A DNA stretch of 9,752 nt from Balneolaceae bacterium. Its GTDB lineage: Bacteria; Bacteroidota; Rhodothermia; Balneolales; Balneolaceae. The stretch lies in NCBI GenBank assembly GCA_007118525.1, contig SKRK01000093.1:1-9752 (forward strand), read 5' to 3'. Made by a program: the position numbers and the translations under genes. The notes below the pieces were generated by a model. It was not told where the DNA came from and did not search any database. It worked only from the letters and a program-made list of their open reading frames with translations. Below are positions 5,888-9,752 of this stretch, piece by piece (positions within the stretch are counted from its first letter, which is position 1; every line of letters begins with the position of its first letter).

Positions 5888-6956
5888 TTTTTACCGGCTC
5901 TTCTCGTTTGCGATTAATTTTCTCGAGCTTTTCGGCCACGCTATGATTCACATACCACATCATAGCAAAAATACCAACGCCAATACTTACATAGTAGGTA
6001 ATAACTCTCCACACAAATACGGCCAGTCCAATAAATGCAGTCCTATCAATAAGCGGCCCTAAAAAGATCGCAAAAAGACCTTCTACACCGCCTGATCCTC
6101 CGGGCGTGGGGATAATGAGAAAAGCCAGGTTCATCGAAAGGCTGCGCAATACCAGCAATATTTCATCAGCCGGCAGTAAACTTAAAATAACGATTACAGG
6201 GAGCGCCACACGGCATAGCCAACTCATTGTAGAGAAAAAGAATGCCTTCAGCACAAAACCCATAGGCTTTCTCCTCAGCTCTTCCGAATAACTCTCCAGG
6301 TTATCAGCTTCAGCGTTTACTTTATCAGAAAATTTACGAAGCAGTGGCAATCTGAATACAGTCTTAATGATATTCTTCATCGCGCTTGGGTTCACCAGCA
6401 ACCCATACGCCAATACAGCCCCATACAGAAGCAAACCTGCATAGATCACAAACATGGTTACATTACCAACCATGCCGATCTCTTCGGGCAAAACCTGAAG
6501 CCAAATACCTGAGATCAGTAAAATGGGCACGGCAAGCGCATACCAGAACTGATCGAGCATCACACCATAGAGTACAATGGCAGAAGATTTACCAAAGCCG
6601 ATTCCCTCTTTAGTCATGGCGAAAGTTGCTACCGGGGCGCCGCCAATGGTGGATGGGGTTACTGCTGAAGCAAAGTCCCATGTAAGAGCAACCCGGAATG
6701 ATGCCATTCGGCTAATCGTCTTGTCAGCTAAAATTCTGATCTTCGCAGCAAAAAAATAGACCTTTAGAAACATCACGCCAATGGCGATAAAAATGCCGGG
6801 TAATCTTTTCGGGGCCAGGTAGTGAAGTGTATCCGGAGTGTAGGTCAGATAGATAACAATCGCCATACTCACTACACTCAATGTAATGGAGATGAGCAGG
6901 TATTTAATTGAAATCAAGGGGCCGCTATGGCCGGTATGTTCAGCAGACTTTACCAA
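5874..6956 (-). CDS. Flippase-like integral membrane protein (UPF0104 / LPG synthase TM family)
   Basis: This 360-residue, mostly hydrophobic protein belongs to the lysylphosphatidylglycerol synthase transmembrane/UPF0104 family. Family landmarks are SAVTPSTIGGAPVATFAMTK at residues 97-116 and the PTPGGSGGVEG motif at 283-293. Roughly seven or eight membrane segments are apparent, near 18-39, 54-71, 124-150, 164-188, 235-260, 265-284, 290-315 and 318-336. The MprF aminoacyltransferase domain is absent, so lysyl-PG synthesis is not implied; such short members are thought to move lipids or glycolipids, but the substrate here is unknown. The start is uncertain: a stop at 6960-6962 closes the frame upstream and no ATG is near, so TTG at 6954-6956 is chosen; another TTG occurs at residue 14. 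The end overlaps the radA start, indicating one transcript. The C-terminus is charged and probably cytoplasmic. Confidence 0.88.
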   Translation of the reverse strand: MVKSAEHTGHSGPLISIKYLLISITLSVVSMAIVIYLTYTPDTLHYLAPKRLPGIFIAIGVMFLKVYFFAAKIRILADKTISRMASFRVALTWDFASAVTPSTIGGAPVATFAMTKEGIGFGKSSAIVLYGVMLDQFWYALAVPILLISGIWLQVLPEEIGMVGNVTMFVIYAGLLLYGAVLAYGLLVNPSAMKNIIKTVFRLPLLRKFSDKVNAEADNLESYSEELRRKPMGFVLKAFFFSTMSWLCRVALPVIVILSLLPADEILLVLRSLSMNLAFLIIPTPGGSGGVEGLFAIFLGPLIDRTAFIGLAVFVWRVITYYVSIGVGIFAMMWYVNHSVAEKLEKINRKREEPVKSGEK

Positions 6957-7030
6957 TATTCAGAAGCTGGTGAGGGGTGATTGGATTTTACTATCGCCCT
7001 GGAACTATCAAATAAGATCACTCAAAAAAT

Positions 7031-7071
7031 AAAAAACCATGCAGATTGTCTATCTATCCGCATGGTTTTTT
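7031..7071 (-). terminator. Strong, symmetric intrinsic terminator after the aldolase gene
   Basis: AAAAAACCATGC (7031-7042) pairs perfectly with GCATGGTTTTTT (7060-7071), a 12-bp stem with a 17-base loop. It lies 8 bases past the aldolase stop codon. On the minus strand the GC part of the stem is followed by six T's, so it should end the aldolase transcript. The same is true of the plus strand, but no plus-strand gene runs into it. It separates the aldolase from the flippase-radA operon, which must have its own promoter between 6957 and 7030; I cannot identify that promoter. Confidence 0.88.
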
Positions 7072-7079
7072 AGAACTAT

Positions 7080-8156
7080 TTAGGCAATGGTGATCTCTTC
7101 GTTCAGATATACATCCTGAATATAGTTCAGGAGTTTAACACCCTCTGCCATTGGCCGCTGAAAAGCCTTTCGGCCACTGATTAAGCCCATACCGCCGGCT
7201 CTTTTGTTAATTACAGCTGTTTTTACAGCATCCGCAAAGTCATCGCTGCCTGATGCTCCGCCCGAGTTGATTAAGCCTGCACGCCCCATATATCCATTAG
7301 CCACCTGGTATCGAGTAAGATCGATTGGATTGTCGGATGTGAGTTCAGAATAGATCCGCTCATCCAGCTTGCCATAAGATGAATCTCCGGCATTCAGGGC
7401 TTTATATCCGCCGTTGTTTTCCGGTAATTTCTGTTTCAGGATATCGGCTCCGATGGTTGCTCCCAAATGGTTTGCCTGGCCGGTAAGATCGGCTGAGGAG
7501 TGATAGTCGGTGCCGCCAACTTTAAACCCGGAGTTCCGTGTATAGCACCAGAGAACCGTTGCCATACCAAGCTGGTGAGCATACTCAAATGCCTCTGCAA
7601 CTTCCACAATCTGACGATTTGACTCTTCTGACCCAAAGTAGATGGTAGCACCCACTGCAGCCGCGCCCATATCAAACGCCTTGTCGATTGTTCCGAACAT
7701 AATCTGATCGTAGGTGTTCGGGAATGTAAGAAGTTCATTGTGATTAATTTTCACAAGAAACGGAATCTTGTGTGCATATTTTCTTGATACAGATGCGAGC
7801 ACGCCAAATGTTGAAGCTACAGCATTACAACCGCCCTCAATAGCAAGTTCAACAATTTTTGCCGGATCAAAATAGTCCGGATTCTTAGCAAAAGAAGCTC
7901 CGGCACTATGTTCAATTCCCTGGTCAACCGGCAGAATGGAGAGATAGCCGGTTCCCGCAAGGCGTCCGTGATTCAGCATCCACTCCAGGTTTCCAAGTAC
8001 CCTGTTGTTTCTGTCTGAGTGGTACCAAACATCATCTACATAAGATGCAGATGGAAGGTGAAGCCTGCTTTTTGGAATTGTTTTACATGTGTGATTTAGT
8101 AGAGAATCGGCATCTTTCCCCAGTAACTCTTCAATGCCTGAAATTGCAAGTGCCAT
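7080..8156 (-). CDS. fbaB: Class I fructose-bisphosphate aldolase, FbaB/DhnA type
   Basis: This cytoplasmic enzyme cleaves fructose 1,6-bisphosphate to glyceraldehyde 3-phosphate and dihydroxyacetone phosphate (and the reverse) through a Schiff-base lysine, in glycolysis and gluconeogenesis. Evidence: LPVDQGIEH at residues 75-83 with catalytic-type D78; [10 protein letters not shown] at 236-245, where K241 is the expected Schiff-base lysine; and phosphate-binding segments NSGGASG at 297-303 and [12 protein letters not shown] at 324-335. Length is 358 residues, close to E. coli FbaB (350). The ATG at 8154-8156 is preceded by GGGAG (8166-8170 on the other strand) at 9 bases, the only Shine-Dalgarno-like site in the window. 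It is a single-gene unit with its own promoter region and terminator. The sequence fits fructose-bisphosphate aldolase better than the related DeoC or LsrF aldolases. Confidence 0.93.
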   Translation of the reverse strand: MALAISGIEELLGKDADSLLNHTCKTIPKSRLHLPSASYVDDVWYHSDRNNRVLGNLEWMLNHGRLAGTGYLSILPVDQGIEHSAGASFAKNPDYFDPAKIVELAIEGGCNAVASTFGVLASVSRKYAHKIPFLVKINHNELLTFPNTYDQIMFGTIDKAFDMGAAAVGATIYFGSEESNRQIVEVAEAFEYAHQLGMATVLWCYTRNSGFKVGGTDYHSSADLTGQANHLGATIGADILKQKLPENNGGYKALNAGDSSYGKLDERIYSELTSDNPIDLTRYQVANGYMGRAGLINSGGASGSDDFADAVKTAVINKRAGGMGLISGRKAFQRPMAEGVKLLNYIQDVYLNEEITIA

Positions 8157-8221
8157 TATAATATACTCCCGTTTATTAGTTAATAAATTAGTTGTTATAC
8201 CCTGTTAATATACATCTTCAA
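8157..8221 (-). promoter_or_regulatory. Candidate promoter and leader of the aldolase gene
   Basis: On the minus strand, TTGAAG (8216-8221) and TATAAC (8194-8199) are separated by 16 bases, a reasonable primary-sigma arrangement. Downstream in the leader, TTATTA (8173-8178) and TAATAA (8181-8186) form a perfect inverted repeat, then GGGAG (8166-8170) sits 9 bases before the ATG. The AT-rich context makes chance matches likely. Confidence 0.4.
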
Positions 8222-8260
8222 TTATCAAATGGCTATTAATTGAGGTGTATTCCCATGCTG

Positions 8261-8305
8261 GAAGCGCTTCGTTTTATACTAATTCTGAAACTACAGTGAT
8301 ATAAT
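8261..8305 (+). promoter_or_regulatory. Weak candidate promoter region of dusB
   Basis: TATAAT at 8300-8305 is a good -10 sequence, but no convincing -35 lies 17 bases upstream. The palindrome GAAGCGCTTC at 8261-8270 stands just before it and might be an operator. The dusB start follows 44 bases after the -10. The region also has a T-run (8321-8325) that could be part of a Bacteroidota-type promoter. Confidence 0.3.
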
Positions 8306-8349
8306 GTGTAAAAACCCCTATTTTTAAGGCTGATCAATAAATTATAGCC

Positions 8350-9339
8350 ATGAATATTCAAAACATAAAACTCGGTAAGCAACCTCTGCTTCTTGCGCCT
8401 ATGGAAGATGTGTCTGATTCACCCTTCCGCCAGATTTGTAAGCAGAAAGGCGCAAACCTTGTCTATACCGAATTTATCAGCTCCGAAGCAATTATCCGCG
8501 ATTCTGATATCGCACTGCATAAAATGCATTTCGAGGAGATAGAGAGGCCTTTTGGAATACAGATATTTGGAGGCCGTGAAGAGGCTATGGAAGGCGCAAC
8601 AAGGGTTGCGAAAGCCAATAACCCCGACCTGATCGATATCAATTACGGCTGCCCTGTTTATAAAATTGTGAAGAAAGGCGCCGGATCAGCCTGCCTGAAA
8701 GATCTTGATATGATGGAGCGTATGACCGGTAGTGTTGTAGATGCGGCCGGCGATATACCAGTTACGGTAAAAACGCGGCTGGGCTGGGACGATCAGACCA
8801 TCCGTATTGAAGAAGTTGGGCTGATGTTGCAAAGACTTGGCGTAAAAGCCCTCACGGTTCATGCGCGTACCCGCTGCCAAAAGTACACGGGCGATGCGCG
8901 ATGGGAGTGGCTTAAGAAACTCAAAAACACACCCGGCCTTGAAATCCCCATCATAGGAAACGGCGATGTTAACTCACCGGAGTCTGCGAAGAGAATGTTT
9001 GATGAAACCGGTGTGGACGGTGTAATGATTGGCCGGGGCGCCATAGGCAACCCATGGATCTTCGAACGGACGCGTCACTATCTTGAAACCGGCGATCTGC
9101 TTCCCGATCCCACGCTGCAGCAACGCCTTGAAGTTTGCGCCGAGCAGCTGAGGCTCTCCGTTGCCCATCACGGTGAAACCTATGGCGTAATTATCATGAA
9201 AAAGCACTATGGCCAATACCTTAAGGGCGTTCGCAACGGCAAGAAACTTCGCAACGCCATCATGCAGGAGAAGCAGATGATGCCCGTTCTGGAACTGCTG
9301 CTCAACTTCAGGGAAGAAGAGGTTTTTGCACTGACGTGA
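8350..9339 (+). CDS. dusB: tRNA-dihydrouridine synthase, DusB type
   Basis: This flavin-dependent enzyme reduces a uridine to dihydrouridine in the D-loop of tRNAs, using FMN and NAD(P)H. The protein has 329 residues, normal for DusB. An FMN-binding TIM barrel fills about residues 10-245: LAPMEDVSDSPFR at 15-27, catalytic C101 in INYGCPVYKIVKKGAGSACL (97-116), K141 in TVKTRLGW, H171 in VHARTR, NGDV at 204-207 and GRGAIGNPW at 228-236. The remaining C-terminal helical domain (about 250-329), with MKKHYGQYLKG at 283-293, is the tRNA-binding part. The GCPVYK-type motif and KGAGSACL favour DusB over DusA or DusC. No Shine-Dalgarno sequence is present (AATTATAGCC before ATG). It is transcribed away from the aldolase and stands alone. 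Confidence 0.94.
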   Translation: MNIQNIKLGKQPLLLAPMEDVSDSPFRQICKQKGANLVYTEFISSEAIIRDSDIALHKMHFEEIERPFGIQIFGGREEAMEGATRVAKANNPDLIDINYGCPVYKIVKKGAGSACLKDLDMMERMTGSVVDAAGDIPVTVKTRLGWDDQTIRIEEVGLMLQRLGVKALTVHARTRCQKYTGDARWEWLKKLKNTPGLEIPIIGNGDVNSPESAKRMFDETGVDGVMIGRGAIGNPWIFERTRHYLETGDLLPDPTLQQRLEVCAEQLRLSVAHHGETYGVIIMKKHYGQYLKGVRNGKKLRNAIMQEKQMMPVLELLLNFREEEVFALT

Positions 9340-9470
9340 GTCTGTTCTATAACTAAAAAAAAGAGTACAGAAAACCCCGCCGTACACGACGTAATAATCC
9401 GGTAAAAGGTTGGATTTTATGCCGATTGTGGGATTGATCCCGTGATTTTTTAGTGCGGGACTCCATAAAC
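9340..9470. other. Non-coding stretch downstream of dusB with weak hairpins
   Basis: No gene is seen. AATCC (9396-9400) can pair with GGATT (9412-9416), and GGGA (9430-9433) with TCCC (9438-9441), the latter followed after four bases by six T's (9446-9451). Either could help end the dusB transcript, but both stems are short. TCCCG (9438-9442) can alternatively pair with CGGGA (9456-9460) with the T-run in the loop. Confidence 0.4.
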
Positions 9471-9752
9471 CAACCTCCGATCCTGTTTCGTGGTTTTGCC
9501 CGGATCGATGCGGAGGTTGTGGGTGGATGCCCACCTTACCAGGGACGTTGCCCCGGGCTGTGTGATTACATGCCTTCAGCGCTTGAATGTGGGAAGACTA
9601 TATGTTTGGCTCACAACCAATAAACAGTCCGGAAAACCAACACCGAAGGTGTTGAACGTGAGTAGCCCCGAGTGGAAACTCGGGGTATTAGAGCGAAGCC
9701 AAAAAGCCCCGAGGCCGGATTTCGATCAAGGTTGAAATCCATCCGAGGGGTA
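9471..9752. repeat. Cluster of GC-rich hairpins, probably a composite dispersed repeat, cut by the window end
   Basis: At least five hairpins occur in 282 bases. CAACCTCCG (9471-9479) pairs with CGGAGGTTG (9511-9519), with an inner ATCC/GGAT. GGTGG (9522-9526) pairs with CCACC (9531-9535). CAACACC (9638-9644) pairs with GGTGTTG (9648-9654) on a GAA loop. CCCCGAGT (9666-9673) pairs with ACTCGGGG (9678-9685) on a GGAA loop. GGATTTC (9717-9723) pairs with GAAATCC (9734-9740), with outer CCCC/GGGG (9707-9710, 9747-9750). A weaker TTCA/TGAA hairpin lies at 9575-9587. Its style recalls palindromic intergenic repeats common in Bacteroidota genomes, but I cannot confirm copy number. The open frame at 9490-9735 follows the palindromes and has no protein-like features, so I do not call it a gene. 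A structured RNA is an alternative. Confidence 0.6.

Noticed and set aside
5568..6062. A 164-codon plus-strand open frame antisense to radA and the flippase-like gene
   Set aside because: It spans the junction of two well-supported minus-strand genes and shows no domain; it is a shadow of their codon pattern.
8974..9534. A 186-codon minus-strand open frame antisense to the dusB 3' half
   Set aside because: dusB has complete catalytic motifs, and the antisense frame runs into the hairpin cluster without any recognisable feature.
9490..9735. An 81-codon open frame within the hairpin cluster
   Set aside because: It tracks the palindromic sequence, its composition is not protein-like, it lacks a start context and it matches no family I recognise; it is best explained as repeat-derived.
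9453..9752. Start of a group II intron (GTGCG followed by structured RNA)
   Set aside because: GTGCG is present, but no domain V-like sequence or reverse transcriptase is within the window and the hairpins do not follow a recognisable domain I layout.

Overview
The window reads as chromosomal DNA from a member of the Bacteroidota/FCB group, most likely close to Balneolota or Rhodothermia (inference from gene style, not from a search). Supporting signs are a 64-residue bS21, almost no Shine-Dalgarno sequences with A/T-rich start contexts instead, a TAnnTTTG-type promoter before rpsU, and moderate GC with AT-rich gaps. Most genes are housekeeping. The less ordinary parts are a transporter plus two-component cluster and two kinds of palindromic repeat.

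Layout. 1-94: a REP-like palindrome preceded by two 28-bp half copies. 181-3649 (+): a likely operon of an SLC13/DASS anion symporter, a stand-alone receiver-domain response regulator and a histidine kinase with an N-terminal cyclic-nucleotide-binding-like domain. 3650-3718: a second copy of the same repeat, which also encodes the C-terminal tail and stop codon of the convergent yjbQ gene (3678-4124, -). 4330-4524 (+): rpsU, with a promoter and a terminator hairpin that runs into the end of radA. 4541-6956 (-): a membrane protein of the lysylphosphatidylglycerol synthase/flippase-like family followed by radA, overlapping by 14 bases. 7031-7071: a strong terminator. 7080-8156 (-): class I fructose-bisphosphate aldolase. 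8350-9339 (+): dusB. 9340-9752: no convincing gene; a cluster of GC-rich hairpins continues past the window edge.

How the genes work together. The first three genes plausibly link uptake of a carboxylate or similar anion to a phosphorelay that has no DNA-binding output. The sensor domain of the kinase has lost the residues that bind cAMP in CRP, and the region between the regulator and the kinase keeps an open frame that looks like a frameshifted regulator tail ending in an ATGA overlap with the kinase start. The other genes serve translation (rpsU, dusB), recombination repair (radA), central carbon metabolism (aldolase) and the envelope (flippase-like protein). No prophage, transposase, CRISPR array, tRNA or rRNA was seen.
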